Of a stretch of DNA of 64,000 nt, positions 44,706 to 54,288 are shown piece after piece. A program made the position numbers and the translations under genes. The number at the start of each line of letters is the position of its first letter. The first letter of the stretch is position 1. The notes beneath the pieces were generated by a model. The model was not told the DNA's origin. It saw nothing but the letters and a program-made list of their open reading frames with translations, and searched no databases. This DNA comes from CAVAWX01 sp963614215. Lineage in GTDB: Bacteria > Actinomycetota > Coriobacteriia > Coriobacteriales > QAMH01. The stretch lies in the NCBI GenBank assembly GCA_963614215.1, contig CAVECB010000003.1, positions 1 through 64,000 of the forward strand. The letters run 5' to 3'.

Positions 44706-46535
44706 ATGGCCTCCTCGTCTTCATCCGCACCCGCCCCCTCGTCCAAGCCCTCGCGCCGTTCGGCTGCCAGGGAAGGCGTCGCGCGCCTCATGCGCACCCC
44801 GGCAAAAATCATGGTGCCGCGCCTGCTCTTCATCGCCGCAGTGGTGCTTTTGTGCATCATCGGTCTGGTCGTGGTCTATTCCGCCTCCTCGGTGCAGGCC
44901 TACAGCGACACCGGCGATCCGGCCTTCTATGTGCGCCGCCAGGCGGTCTTTCTCCTCATCGGCATAGCGTTTTGCGTCTTTTTTGCCCGCGTTCCCTACG
45001 TGTTTTGGTCGCATACGTTTCTCTTCACCGGTCTGTGGGTGTTCACGACGTTGCTGCTCGTGGCCACGCAGATAGGCTTCGGCACCCAGGTCTTGGGCGC
45101 GGAGCGCTCCATCGTCATCGGCGGCGTGGCGCTCCAGCCCGCCGAGTTCGCAAAGATCACCACAGTGTTTGCCGTGTGCTGCCTCGTGACCAGGTACCGC
45201 AGCGGCCTTCTCGAGTTCAAGCACTTCATGGTCGCCCTCGTCGTGGCCATCGCCGTGCCCATCCTCCTCATATTCCGCCAGCCCGACCTGGGCACCGTCA
45301 TCATCTTGTTCATCGGACTGCTTGCCGCCACCGTGCTCGCGGGTCTACCCTGGAAGGTGGTCTTCATCGGGCTGGGGGTGATTGCCTTTTACGCCGTCTT
45401 TGTCTGCATCGTGCAGCCCTACCACCTCGAGCGCCTAAAGACGCTCATCGACCCGTGGAGCGACCCGAGCGATACGGGCTACCAGACCATACAGTCGCTG
45501 TATGCCCTGGCCCTCGGCGGCACGAACGGCGCCGGCCTCGGGCTGTCTCAGGAGAAGTACCTCTATTTGCCCTATGCCCACACCGACTTCATCTTCGCTG
45601 TCATAGGCGAGGAGTTCGGGCTGGTGGGCACTGTGGCCATAGTGCTGCTCTTTGCCTTGTTCACCTACGCGGGCATACGTATATGCCGCAACGCCCCCGA
45701 CATGCTCGGATGCACGGTCGCCGGGTCGCTTACGGTGATGGTCGCCTTTCAGGCCTGCGTGAACATGGGCTGTGTCATCGGCCTTCTGCCCGTCACGGGA
45801 AAGGCCCTGCCGTTTTTGAGCTACGGCGGCTCTTCGCTCGTGGCGACGCTCACCATGGTGGGGCTCGTGCTGTCCGTATCGTTTTCGAGCCGGGTGAACG
45901 CGCAAAGCGAAAAGCGCCGTGCGGCCCTGCATGTGGTGGGCTCTGCGCCGGGTGAAGATGGGCGGGGCGGTGCGGGTGCCTCTTCGCATAGTGAAAGGGG
46001 GCGTCGCGCGGACGGTCGGCCTTCCGGCAAGGCGTCGTCTCGTTTCGGGCGAACACGGGGCGGTGAAAGCGCCTCGCGCGGTGAAAGGGCACGCGGCGCT
46101 GAGAGGGCGCAAGGCAGTGAAAAGGCGTCGCGCGCGGAAGAGTCGCGGCGCGCACACGCTGGGAAAACCCGCCAGNNNNNNNNNNNNNNNNNNNNNNNNN
46201 NNNNNNNNNNNNNNNNNNNNNNNNNNNNNNNNNNNNNNNNNNNNNNNNNNNNNNNNNNNNNNNNNNNNNNNNNNNNNNNNNNNNNNNNNNNNNNNNNNNN
46301 NNNNNNNNNNNNNNNNNNNNNNNNNNNNNNNNNNNNNNNNNNNNNNNNNNNNNNNNNNNNNNNNNNNNNNNNNNNNNNNNNNNNNNNNNNNNNNNNNNNN
46401 NNNNNNNNNNNNNNNNNNNNNNNNNNNNNNNNNNNNNNNNNNNNNNNNNNNNNNNNNNNNNNNNNNNNNNNNNNNCCGAGCGCCTCTCGCAGCAACACGG
46501 GCTCTGCACGCGGATACACTCGAAAGGGGAGATGA
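44706..46535 (+). CDS. ftsW: Septal peptidoglycan glycosyltransferase FtsW (C-terminal tail in N gap)
   Basis: SEDS-family polymerase partner of FtsI. It is readable for 490 residues to 46175, then 300 N. If the gap length is real the frame stays open and stops at TGA 46533-46535, overlapping an ATG of murG. Membrane segments run from about 35 to 400; GIGLVVVYSASSVQAYS-like start (IIGLVVVYSASSV), RQPDLGTVIILFIGLLAA near 197, a KTLIDPWSDPSDTGYQTIQS loop near 245, and GKALPFLSYGGSSLVATL near 365 are FtsW/RodA signatures. After residue 400 comes a basic, Arg/Ser/Gly-rich disordered tail with repeats of S-R-G-E-R/A-E. The tail is unusually long for the family. Confidence 0.9.
   Translation: MASSSSSAPAPSSKPSRRSAAREGVARLMRTPAKIMVPRLLFIAAVVLLCIIGLVVVYSASSVQAYSDTGDPAFYVRRQAVFLLIGIAFCVFFARVPYVFWSHTFLFTGLWVFTTLLLVATQIGFGTQVLGAERSIVIGGVALQPAEFAKITTVFAVCCLVTRYRSGLLEFKHFMVALVVAIAVPILLIFRQPDLGTVIILFIGLLAATVLAGLPWKVVFIGLGVIAFYAVFVCIVQPYHLERLKTLIDPWSDPSDTGYQTIQSLYALALGGTNGAGLGLSQEKYLYLPYAHTDFIFAVIGEEFGLVGTVAIVLLFALFTYAGIRICRNAPDMLGCTVAGSLTVMVAFQACVNMGCVIGLLPVTGKALPFLSYGGSSLVATLTMVGLVLSVSFSSRVNAQSEKRRAALHVVGSAPGEDGRGGAGASSHSERGRRADGRPSGKASSRFGRTRGGESASRGERARGAERAQGSEKASRAEESRRAHAGKTRQXXXXXXXXXXXXXXXXXXXXXXXXXXXXXXXXXXXXXXXXXXXXXXXXXXXXXXXXXXXXXXXXXXXXXXXXXXXXXXXXXXXXXXXXXXXXXXXXXXXXPSASRSNTGSARGYTRKGR
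46176..46475. other. Assembly gap (300 N)
   Basis: Unknown bases over the low-complexity tail of ftsW. The round length suggests an estimate, so the reading frame across it is not certain. Confidence 0.99.
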
Positions 46536-46537
46536 GC

Positions 46538-47635
46538 ATGTACTTCGTCGTTTCTGCCGGCGGCACCGCCGGCCATATCAACCCGGCACTCGCCGTCGCC
46601 GACGAGCTGCGCGGGCGCGGGCACGAGGTCGCGTTCGTGGGCACGGACGACCGCATGGAGGCGCGTTTGGTGCCCGAGGCCGGCTTTCCGTTCACCGGAC
46701 TTTCTGTTGCCGGCTTCGACAAGGCAAAGCCCTGGACGCTTCTCAGCTCGGCGAAAAAACTTTTGTCTGCCACGAAAAAGGTCGAGGCCATGTTTGCCGC
46801 GCGCCGCCCCGATGCCGTACTGGGGTTTGGCGCCTATGTGTCCATACCCGTGGGACGCGCGGCGCACGCGATGCAAATTCCGCTCGTCATCCACGAGCAG
46901 AACTCTGTGCCCGGCATGGCAAACGACTACCTCGCCCGCCGCGCCGACGTCACCGCACTCACCTACGAGGCCTCGCGCGAGTTTTTAAAGCCAGCAGGCG
47001 AGTGCATCGTCTGCGGCAACCCCGTGCGCAAAAGCGTTGAGGAAAACGACCGCGCGGCAGGTCGTGCCATGCTCGGGGTGGACGAGGACGCGACCGTCGT
47101 GCTCGTCACGGGTGGCAGCCTCGGGGCGCATCGCCTGAACGCGGCGGTGTGCGCCCTAAAAGAGCAGCTACTTGCCATAGACGGCCTCGTCGTCGTGCAC
47201 TCAAGCGGCGCGCAAGACCTCGATTTTGTGAAGGAGACCCTCGCGCTTAGTCCGCAAGAAGAGGCCCGCTGGCAGGTCTTTCCCTACATCGAGCACATGG
47301 GAAAGTGCATGGCCGCCTGCGATTTCGCCGTCTCGCGTGCGGGCGCCTCCTCGCTGGCAGAGCTTGCCACCTTGCACGTGCCGGCCGTCCTCGTGCCCTA
47401 CCCCCACGCCCGCGGCGACCACCAGACCCTCAACGCGCGCGCCTACGTCGATTCCGGCGCGGCGGTCCTTGTCGCGGACGCGGATGTAGAAGGTGTGCAG
47501 TTCTCCTCGGCGGTCCTCGGCCTTGCCGGCGACGCGCAACGCCGTGCTACCATGCGCAAAGCCTGCGAGGGGCTTTCGGGTGCCGATGCCCGAAGGACGC
47601 TTGCCGATGTGGCGGTCCGCCTCGCGAAAAAATAG
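46538..47635 (+). CDS. murG: UDP-GlcNAc:lipid I GlcNAc transferase MurG
   Basis: 365 residues. Peripheral membrane GT-B enzyme that makes lipid II. Motifs: VVSAGGTAGHINPALAVADE at the start (G-rich loop), IHEQNSVPGMAND near 121, VTGGSLGAHRLN near 190, HSSGAQD near 216, SRAGASSLAELATLHVPAV near 268 and VPYPHARGDHQTLNA near 288. ATG 46538 has AAAGGGGAG at a good distance; ATG 46532 is too close to it but would overlap the ftsW stop. Confidence 0.95.
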   Translation: MYFVVSAGGTAGHINPALAVADELRGRGHEVAFVGTDDRMEARLVPEAGFPFTGLSVAGFDKAKPWTLLSSAKKLLSATKKVEAMFAARRPDAVLGFGAYVSIPVGRAAHAMQIPLVIHEQNSVPGMANDYLARRADVTALTYEASREFLKPAGECIVCGNPVRKSVEENDRAAGRAMLGVDEDATVVLVTGGSLGAHRLNAAVCALKEQLLAIDGLVVVHSSGAQDLDFVKETLALSPQEEARWQVFPYIEHMGKCMAACDFAVSRAGASSLAELATLHVPAVLVPYPHARGDHQTLNARAYVDSGAAVLVADADVEGVQFSSAVLGLAGDAQRRATMRKACEGLSGADARRTLADVAVRLAKK

Positions 47636-47653
47636 CGGATGCGAAGGGGCATC

Positions 47654-49036
47654 GTGAAGAAACTGCATTTCATAGGTATAGGCGGGGTCGGCATGTCCGG
47701 CATCGCGCTCGTTGCCGCCCAGCGTGGCTACCGCGTTTCGGGCTCGGACATGAAAGAATCGCGCAGCACTAGGCAGCTGGTGCAAGCAGGTGTCGAGGTC
47801 TTCATCGGGCATGACGCGGCCAATCTGCCCGCAGATGCCGACATCGTCGTCATTTCGTCGGCCATCCCCGAGAAAAACCCAGAGCTGGCACGTGCCCGCG
47901 AGGCCGGCATGCAGGTNNNNNNNNNNNNNNNNNNNNNNNNNNNNNNNNNNNNNNNNNNNNNNNNNNNNNNNNNNNNNNNNNNNNNNNNNNNNNNNNNNNN
48001 NNNNNNNNNNNNNNNNNNNNNNNNNNNNNNNNNNNNNNNNNNNNNNNNNNNNNNNNNNNNNNNNNNNNNNNNNNNNNNNNNNNNNNNNNNNNNNNNNNNN
48101 NNNNNNNNNNNNNNNNNNNNNNNNNNNNNNNNNNNNNNNNNNNNNNNNNNNNNNCTCTTCCCCCACGTCGCGCTCGTCACCAACGTCGAGCCCGACCATC
48201 TCGACCACTACGGCACCCTCGATGCCATCTACGAGGCCTTCGGCGATTTCCTCGGGCTCATTCCTGCAGACGGCGCGGCCGTGGTGTGCGCTGAAGACGC
48301 GCGCCTAGTCGAGCTTGCCCGTAAAAGCGCCCCCCGCGCCATCGCCTACGGTCCTGCCGGCTGTGCGGGCGCCGACGCCTTCTACACCGTCACCGGGCGC
48401 GCCGGCATAGGGCACACCTTCACCGTCGAGTTTCCCGACGGCAGCCATGTCGATGCTGCCATCACGCGCAACCCCGGCGTGCACAACGTCTCGAATGCGA
48501 CGGGCGTCTTGTGCGTTGTTTGGGCGCTCGGCCTCGATGTCGAGGCGGCCGCGGCCGCGCTCGAGACCTTCTCTGGGGTGCGCCGCCGCTTCGATTTGGT
48601 GGGCGAGGCCTGCGGCGTCACCATTGTGGATGATTACGCGCACCATCCCACCGAGATAAAGGCGACGCTTGCCGCTGCCCGCGAGCTGGACTTCTCCCAC
48701 GTCCACGTGCTGTTTCAGCCACACCGCTACTCGCGCACCGTCTCGCTGGCACCGATGTTTGGCGAGGCCTTCGAAGATGCCGACAGCGTCACCATCATGG
48801 ACGTCTATCCGGCAGGCGAAGCGCCCGTGCCCGGGGTGAACGGCAAGACCGTCGTCGACGCGATGCTTGATGCCGACCCGCGCCAGCAGGTGGCCTGGAT
48901 GCCGCACCGCCGCGAGGTCGTGCCCTATCTCGGCGAAAAGCTCGCAGACGGCGACCTTGTCATCACCATGGGCGCCGGCGACGTCACCTCCATAGGCCCG
49001 GATTTGCTCGCCGCCTTCTCGCGGGGGCGCTGCTAG
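47654..49036 (+). CDS. murC: UDP-MurNAc:L-alanine ligase MurC (interrupted by N gap)
   Basis: 460 residues counting a 238-N gap that keeps the frame. N-terminal KKLHFIGIGGVGMSGIALVA and SGSDMKESRSTRQL are MurC-type; after the gap come TNVEPDHLDHYGTLDAIYEA, NPGVHNVSNATGVL, VDDYAHHPTEIKATLAA (MurC DDYxHxP signature) and FQPHRYSRT. The ATP-binding GTxGKTTT motif falls in the gap and cannot be checked. GTG 47654 has AAGGGG upstream; an ATG at 47639 lacks a site. Confidence 0.93.
   Translation: MKKLHFIGIGGVGMSGIALVAAQRGYRVSGSDMKESRSTRQLVQAGVEVFIGHDAANLPADADIVVISSAIPEKNPELARAREAGMQXXXXXXXXXXXXXXXXXXXXXXXXXXXXXXXXXXXXXXXXXXXXXXXXXXXXXXXXXXXXXXXXXXXXXXXXXXXXXXXXLFPHVALVTNVEPDHLDHYGTLDAIYEAFGDFLGLIPADGAAVVCAEDARLVELARKSAPRAIAYGPAGCAGADAFYTVTGRAGIGHTFTVEFPDGSHVDAAITRNPGVHNVSNATGVLCVVWALGLDVEAAAAALETFSGVRRRFDLVGEACGVTIVDDYAHHPTEIKATLAAARELDFSHVHVLFQPHRYSRTVSLAPMFGEAFEDADSVTIMDVYPAGEAPVPGVNGKTVVDAMLDADPRQQVAWMPHRREVVPYLGEKLADGDLVITMGAGDVTSIGPDLLAAFSRGRC
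47917..48154. other. Assembly gap (238 N)
   Basis: Unknown bases inside murC covering the expected P-loop region. Confidence 0.99.
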
Positions 49037-49063
49037 AAGGCCGCGCAGGCGCGACGAGACGAC

Positions 49064-50380
49064 ATGGCATCCCGAAAGCAGAAAACGGGCAGGTCCCGCA
49101 CATCTTCTGGCGACGTCCGCGCGTCGCGTGCGTCTGTTGGCACGGGCGCGTCTGGCAAGAGGGCCCGCACGGGAACCTCTGCTGCAAAAGCAACCCGCAA
49201 AAGCGTGTGCGCGTCGTCTGCACCGTCGTCGTCGCGCGCCTCGCGCAAACAAGCCCGATCTTCGTCTCGTGCAAAAAAGAAGCACACGCGCGAGCTCTCC
49301 CGCGATGGTGCATCCAGTTCTTCTCGCGCCGCGCACGGCAGCGGCGAGCAGGCACTGCGCCGTCCCAAGACCAAGGCCCAGCTGCGCGCCGAGGAACGCG
49401 AGCGCCGCACAAAAAGCGCCTACAAGGGCTATGTGCTGCGCATACTCATCGGCATCGTGCTCGTCTTGGCTGTCATATTTGGCGCGATATTCCTCTATCG
49501 CTCCGATGCCTTCCACGTGGAAAACGTCACGGTCTCGGGCGTCTCGCACCTCACCGACCACGAGATCACTCGCATCGCCGCCGTCCCCGACGACTCCACG
49601 CTGCTGCGCCTCGATGAAGACGGCATCAAACAACGCCTCTCGCAAAACGCCTGGGTGCAAAGCGTCGAGGTGAAGCGCGTCTTTCCTAGCACCGTCGAAC
49701 TGCACATCGTGGAGCGCGAGCCGGCCGCCGCGGTGCGCGTGAACGAGAAGAGCACCTGGGTGGTGGCAGACGACGGCGCGTGGCTTTCGGCGGCCACCAA
49801 CGCCGACTGGGAGAAAGACCCGCGCATCGTGGACGTGAACGCCTCCATATCCGCGCCCGTTTCCGGGGTGGCCTGCGACGACGAGGGCATCATGAACGCC
49901 TTAAAGGTGGTCGCGGCGTTAGGCGATCGCACGAAAGGCGAGCTCGACACCATTTCGGCGCCGTCTGCAGCCAAGACCTCGCTGAACTTAAAAAACGGCG
50001 TGAGCGTGGCCTTNNNNNNNNNNNNNNNNNNNNNNNNNNNNNNNNNNNNNNNNNNNNNNNNNNNNNNNNNNNNNNNNNNNNNNNNNNNNNNNNNNNNNNN
50101 NNNNNNNNNNNNNNNNNNNNNNNNNNNNNNNNNNNNNNNNNNNNNNNNNNNNNNNNNNNNNNNNNNNNNNNNNNNNNNNNNNNNNNNNNNNNNNNNNNNN
50201 NNNNNNNNNNNNNNNNNNNNNNNNNNNNNNNNNNNNNNNNNNNNNNNNNNNNNNNNNNNNNNNNNNNNNNNNNNNNNNNNNNNNNNNNNNNNNNNNCAGC
50301 AAGAGCAAGAGGGTGCGCAGCCTTCGCAAGAGGCCGAGCCTGCCCAAGAAGAGCAGCCCGCGCAAGAGGGGCAGGGGTAG
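49064..50380 (+). CDS. ftsQ: Division protein FtsQ (POTRA domain; interrupted by N gap)
   Basis: 438 residues counting 283 N. Residues 1-120 are a Lys/Arg/Ser/Ala-rich cytoplasmic tail, much longer than usual; one membrane segment (ILIGIVLVLAVIFGAIFLY, about 127-145); then a POTRA domain (FHVENVTVSGVSHLTDHEIT near 149) and the FtsQ/DivIB domain with TVELHIVEREPAAAVR near 208. After the gap a Gln/Glu/Pro-rich tail (QEGAQPSQEAEPAQEEQPAQ) ends the protein. FtsQ links early and late divisome proteins. No murB lies between murC and ftsQ, although this is its place in many clusters. Confidence 0.88.
   Translation: MASRKQKTGRSRTSSGDVRASRASVGTGASGKRARTGTSAAKATRKSVCASSAPSSSRASRKQARSSSRAKKKHTRELSRDGASSSSRAAHGSGEQALRRPKTKAQLRAEERERRTKSAYKGYVLRILIGIVLVLAVIFGAIFLYRSDAFHVENVTVSGVSHLTDHEITRIAAVPDDSTLLRLDEDGIKQRLSQNAWVQSVEVKRVFPSTVELHIVEREPAAAVRVNEKSTWVVADDGAWLSAATNADWEKDPRIVDVNASISAPVSGVACDDEGIMNALKVVAALGDRTKGELDTISAPSAAKTSLNLKNGVSVAXXXXXXXXXXXXXXXXXXXXXXXXXXXXXXXXXXXXXXXXXXXXXXXXXXXXXXXXXXXXXXXXXXXXXXXXXXXXXXXXXXXXXXXXXXXXXXXQQEQEGAQPSQEAEPAQEEQPAQEGQG
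50014..50296. other. Assembly gap (283 N)
   Basis: Unknown bases inside ftsQ. Length is not a multiple of three but is consistent with one open frame on both sides. Confidence 0.99.
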
Positions 50381-50460
50381 GCGCGACCCCGCTTCGACAG
50401 GCACGCGGCGCCCAAAAACACCCCTCCCGCAGGATTATTTTTCGGCTTATTCCGATACTT

Positions 50461-50490
50461 TTATGAAAAATGCCAGCATTGGAGTACAAT
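50461..50490 (+). promoter_or_regulatory. Possible ftsZ promoter
   Basis: TTATGA (50461-50466) and TACAAT (50485-50490), spacer 18, in a locally AT-rich stretch. It would give ftsZ its own transcript with a 90-nt leader, as is common in other bacteria. Confidence 0.35.
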
Positions 50491-50581
50491 TTGCGAGGTT
50501 TCCATGCTTTCGGGGGCTTTGCACGTCGTGCGGGGACGCCTGAAAGCTTGTAGTGAAGATAGAAAAGCTGGAGGATACGAA

Positions 50582-51694
50582 ATGCCCGATATAGCAGGAG
50601 CGGACCATCTGGCAGTCATCAAGGTCGTCGGCGTCGGCGGCGGTGGCACCAACGCCGTCAACCGCATGGTCGAGGCCGGCGTCAAAGGCGTCGAGTTCAT
50701 CGCGATCAACACCGACCGCCAGGCATTGCTCATGTGCGACGCGGACCGCACGGTCCACATCGGCGAGGAGCTCACGCGCGGTCTGGGCGCGGGCGCGAAC
50801 CCCGAGATTGGCTGCCAGGCGGCCGAGGAGTCCAGAAACGACATCCGCGACGCGCTCGCTGGTGCCGACATGGTCTTCGTCACGGCAGGCGAGGGCGGCG
50901 GCACGGGCACGGGCGCGGCTCCCGTCGTGGCCGAGATCGCCATGGAAGAGATTGGGGCGCTCACGGTGGCCGTCGTCACCAAACCTTTTGGCTTCGAGGG
51001 CCGCAAGCGCATGGTGCGCGCCGAGGAGGGCATCGCGGTGCTCTCCGAAAACGTCGATACCCTCATCGTCATCCCCAACGACCGCCTCATGCAGGTCATC
51101 GAGAAGCGCACGTCCATGCTCGACGCCTTCCGCATTGCCGACGACATCTTGCGCCAGGGCACCCAGGGCATCACAGACCTCATCACCATCCCCGGCCTCA
51201 TCAACCTCGACTTCGCCGACGTCCGCACCATCATGAAGGGCGCGGGCACGGCCATGATGGGCATCGGCATTGCCTCTGGCGAAAACCGCGCCACCGAGGC
51301 CGCCACGCAGGCCGTCAGCTCGAAGCTGCTCGAAAGCTCCGTGCAGGGCGCCACGCGCATCCTCTACTCCATCACCGGCCCGTCCGATCTGCCCCTCGAA
51401 GAAGTCGACGAGGCGTCGCGCATCATCAACGACGCGGCCGACCCGGAAGCCGACATCATCTTCGGCACGGCCATCGACGATTCCCTCGACGACCAGCTGC
51501 GCATCACCGTCATCGCCACGGGCTTCAGAAACGACCCGCGCCAAGACGACGACCTGCGCGACGTGCGCCCCCAGGGTCGCAACAACGCCTCTACGCGCGT
51601 GCGCTCGAATGGCACGGCCGCCGCAGACGATGCCTCCCTCAACGCGCTCTTCGACGACGACATCCCCGATTTCCTCAAGCGCAGCCGCTACTAG
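50582..51694 (+). CDS. ftsZ: Cell division GTPase FtsZ
   Basis: 370 residues. Tubulin homologue that forms the Z ring. AVIKVVGVGGGGTNAVNRM near 11-29, the tubulin signature GEGGGTGTGAAPV near 103, NVDTLIVIPNDRL near 157, and the T7 loop with NLDFADVRTIM near 207. The C-terminal peptide DDDIPDFLKRSRY is the conserved SepF/partner-binding tail. ATG 50582 has GGAGG 9 bases upstream; upstream starts add non-family residues. FtsA is absent from the cluster, so SepF is the likely membrane anchor. Confidence 0.98.
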   Translation: MPDIAGADHLAVIKVVGVGGGGTNAVNRMVEAGVKGVEFIAINTDRQALLMCDADRTVHIGEELTRGLGAGANPEIGCQAAEESRNDIRDALAGADMVFVTAGEGGGTGTGAAPVVAEIAMEEIGALTVAVVTKPFGFEGRKRMVRAEEGIAVLSENVDTLIVIPNDRLMQVIEKRTSMLDAFRIADDILRQGTQGITDLITIPGLINLDFADVRTIMKGAGTAMMGIGIASGENRATEAATQAVSSKLLESSVQGATRILYSITGPSDLPLEEVDEASRIINDAADPEADIIFGTAIDDSLDDQLRITVIATGFRNDPRQDDDLRDVRPQGRNNASTRVRSNGTAAADDASLNALFDDDIPDFLKRSRY

Positions 51695-51699
51695 CGCGC

Positions 51700-52611
51700 A
51701 TGCCCGCAAGCGAACACGACCACGCACATCCGCGCCTGCCGCTTCCCCGGTTGGCGCGGATTTCTATTTTCCCCGGTGGTGAAGACGGTGCGGGCTGCGC
51801 GCACGGTGAAAAGGACGTGCCCCTCGATTTGCTTGTCGACGCGCGGCTTTTCGACGCGTGCGGTACGCGCATCGCGTTTTCATCACGCGCAGGTGGCACG
51901 AGCGCAGGGCCTTTTTCTTCGCTGAACCTCTCGGACAAAGTGGGAGATGCCCCAGACGCGGTCGCAGCCAACAGAAAGCGCCTGCTTTCTGCTCTCGGCG
52001 CCGCGCACCTAGGCGAGCACCTCGTCGTGCCCGACCAGGTGCATGGTACCCACCTTGTCGTCGTGGGCGGCGGCGGAAAAGAGGACGTGGCGCGCGCGCA
52101 GGCCGATGCGCGTGCCGGCAGCGATGGCATCGTGTGCGCCTGCCCCGACGTGCCCGTGCTCCTATGCTTTGCCGATTGCGTGCCCGTGGTGCTCGTCGCG
52201 CCGGGCGGGGCGTTTGCCGTGGCGCATGCGGGGTGGCGCGGCGCGCTCGGCGGCATCTCAGGTGCGGCGCTGTCTGCGCTGGCACGCGAGGCTGCTTGCG
52301 CGCCCGGAGAGTGCAACGCCTACATAGGCCCTCACATCGGGGCGTGTTGCTACGAAACTTCTGCCGAGGTGCTCGCGCGCTTCACCGAAGCCTTCGGCGA
52401 TGCCTGCGATGCGGGTAGGCGCCACCTAGACCTCTCGGCAGCGGTCGCATCCGATCTACTGGCTGCTGGTGCCGACCCTGCCCGCATTGTGGATGCGGGC
52501 GTATGCACCTCGTGCAGCGCCGACAACTACTATTCCTACCGCGCGCACGGCGGCACGACCGGCCGCCACGGCGCCTACGCCTGCAAAGGAGGCACATACA
52601 CATGGGACTGA
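51700..52611 (+). CDS. pgeF: Peptidoglycan editing factor / laccase-domain purine phosphorylase
   Basis: 303 residues of the DUF152/YfiH family. Family motifs: SSRAGGTSAGPFSSLNLS near 62-79, VPDQVHGTHLVVV near 108, LLCFADCVPVVLV near 150 with the zinc-site Cys, VAHAGWRGALGGI near 174 with the zinc His, and YIGPHIGACCYETS near 209. Members act on purine nucleosides and limit mis-incorporation of amino acids into peptidoglycan precursors. Start at 51700, 5 bases after ftsZ, without a strong ribosome site. It overlaps yggS by 10 bases. Confidence 0.88.
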   Translation: MPASEHDHAHPRLPLPRLARISIFPGGEDGAGCAHGEKDVPLDLLVDARLFDACGTRIAFSSRAGGTSAGPFSSLNLSDKVGDAPDAVAANRKRLLSALGAAHLGEHLVVPDQVHGTHLVVVGGGGKEDVARAQADARAGSDGIVCACPDVPVLLCFADCVPVVLVAPGGAFAVAHAGWRGALGGISGAALSALAREAACAPGECNAYIGPHIGACCYETSAEVLARFTEAFGDACDAGRRHLDLSAAVASDLLAAGADPARIVDAGVCTSCSADNYYSYRAHGGTTGRHGAYACKGGTYTWD

Positions 52612-53300
52612 AAGAGCGTTGGGAGGCCGCCTGCGCCGAGGTGGCACAGGCCTGCGAGAAATACGGGCGCGACCCGCGCGAGGTGAAAGTGCTCGCCGTC
52701 TCCAAGACCGTCGAGGCCCCCGTCATCGCCGAGGCGCTTTCGTGCGGCATGACGGACTTCGGAGAAAACCGCGTCAAGCCCTTCACCGAAAAACACGGGC
52801 TGTACCCGCAGGCACGCTGGCACTTCATCGGCTCGCTGCAGTCGAACAAGGCCTCCAAGGTGGCGGGTGTGGCGCACCTCATCCACTCGCTCGACCACGA
52901 CAGCCTGCTCGATGCGCTCTCGCGCGCCGCGGCCGCCAAAGGCATCGTCCAAGACGTGCTGGTCGAGGTGTCTGTGGCAGGCGAGGCCGCCAAGGGAGGC
53001 GTGCCCGCAGCAGAGCTGCCTGCCTTTATGGAACGAGTCGCCGCTGCACCCCACCTGCGCTGCCGCGGCCTCATGACCATGGCGCCCAGAGGCGATGCGC
53101 GCGTGGCGCGTGAAACTTTTGAAGGTTTGCGAAAACTTGCCGAGAATACGGCGCGGTGCTATAGCGGGCATGATACTATCTCGATGGACGAACTTTCCAT
53201 GGGCATGTCCGAGGACTACGAGCAGGCCATAGCGGAAGGCTCCACCTTGGTTCGCATCGGCAGGCGCATCTTCAGCGAGGATTTCCAGCCTCTTTTTTGA
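52602..53300 (+). CDS. PLP-binding protein YggS (PLP homeostasis)
   Basis: 232 residues. The PLP lysine is in VKVLAVSKTVEAPVI (near residue 33); FGENRVKPF, WHFIGSLQSNK, LVEVSVAGEAAKGGV and LSMGMSEDYEQAIAEGSTLV near the end are all family motifs (COG0325). These proteins have no known enzymatic turnover but affect PLP and amino-acid balance. AAGGAGG precedes the ATG, which lies inside pgeF. Standard position before sepF in actinobacteria and Firmicutes. Confidence 0.93.
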   Translation: MGLKERWEAACAEVAQACEKYGRDPREVKVLAVSKTVEAPVIAEALSCGMTDFGENRVKPFTEKHGLYPQARWHFIGSLQSNKASKVAGVAHLIHSLDHDSLLDALSRAAAAKGIVQDVLVEVSVAGEAAKGGVPAAELPAFMERVAAAPHLRCRGLMTMAPRGDARVARETFEGLRKLAENTARCYSGHDTISMDELSMGMSEDYEQAIAEGSTLVRIGRRIFSEDFQPLF

Positions 53301-53339
53301 GGACGCGCGCCACATCGACGTTTTTGGAGGATACGAGAC

Positions 53340-54197
53340 GTGGGTCTTTTCGGCGAGATGAAAGACAAGCTCGGATTTGGCGACAAGCCCGAGTGGCAAG
53401 AAGACGAGCTCGACCCCGCCGCAGACGACTATCCCCCCGATGCCGACTACGACGATTTCGGCAACCCCGTCGAGTCGTCTGCCGCCTCGGCCGACGTCAT
53501 CGCCTTTGATGCCTACAACCCCGACAAGTTCGAGAACATTCGCATCGATTCCGGCCGCGAGCCGCGCGTTGCCTCCTTCGGCGACGACGGCGCGTCCGGT
53601 GGGTATTCCTCGAGGAAATCGGGCTACGGCTCCTCGCGTGGCACCGGATACGGTTCCCGCCGCTCCTCGACACGCGCAGGCTCGGATGCGCAGGCCGCCG
53701 GCACGGCATGGGGCACCCCGGACGACCCGTCGTTTATCGAGCACACCGGCCCGTCGTATACGCGCGAGGAGGTCTACGACGACCTCAGCTCGGCGTCTCC
53801 GTCTGCTACGCGCAGCCCCCGCAGCTCGCTTGGCGCCGTGGGCACGCATGCGCCGCGCACGTCTTCGGCAGGCGACCCCTACTCGCAGTTCGATTCCGAC
53901 GTGAAACAAATTCACCGCGACCCGGCGGCTCACCTCTCCATCGTTGCTCCGAAGGCTTATGCGGACGTAGAGAAAGTGGCAAACGCAGCAAAGGCGGGCA
54001 AGTCGGTGGTCTTGGACCTGAAGAACACGAAGCCCGAGCTGGCAAAGCGCGTGCTCGACTTTTCCTTCGGCGTGGCCAGCGCCCTAAACGGCACGGTGGA
54101 CAAGGCGGCAGACCGCGTCTTTGTCTTTGCGCAGGGTGCAGGCGACGGCCTCACCCAAACAGAGCGCGACTACCTTTTCAAACAAGGCGTCCTCTAA
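53340..54197 (+). CDS. sepF: Cell division protein SepF
   Basis: 285 residues from GTG with GGAGG upstream. The N-terminal amphipathic helix (MGLFGEMKDKLGFG) binds membrane; residues 20-180 are an acidic then Ser/Gly/Arg-rich linker; the SepF domain is about 190-285 (HLSIVAPKAYADVEKVANAA, KSVVLDLKNTKPELAKRVLD, FVFAQGAG). It tethers FtsZ to membrane in bacteria lacking FtsA. The linker is longer than in most homologues. Confidence 0.93.
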   Translation: MGLFGEMKDKLGFGDKPEWQEDELDPAADDYPPDADYDDFGNPVESSAASADVIAFDAYNPDKFENIRIDSGREPRVASFGDDGASGGYSSRKSGYGSSRGTGYGSRRSSTRAGSDAQAAGTAWGTPDDPSFIEHTGPSYTREEVYDDLSSASPSATRSPRSSLGAVGTHAPRTSSAGDPYSQFDSDVKQIHRDPAAHLSIVAPKAYADVEKVANAAKAGKSVVLDLKNTKPELAKRVLDFSFGVASALNGTVDKAADRVFVFAQGAGDGLTQTERDYLFKQGVL

Positions 54198-54288
54198 TAC
54201 AGACATGCATGCCGCGCATCCGCTTTCCACCGCCTGCCGCGCCTGTTTTCGGGTTTGCGGGCAGCGCACACGATAGGAAGCCACTTCC

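Noticed and set aside
46176..50296. Repeats or mobile DNA hidden in the N gaps
   Set aside because: The gaps fall inside single open frames of ftsW, murC and ftsQ, so missing coding sequence explains them.
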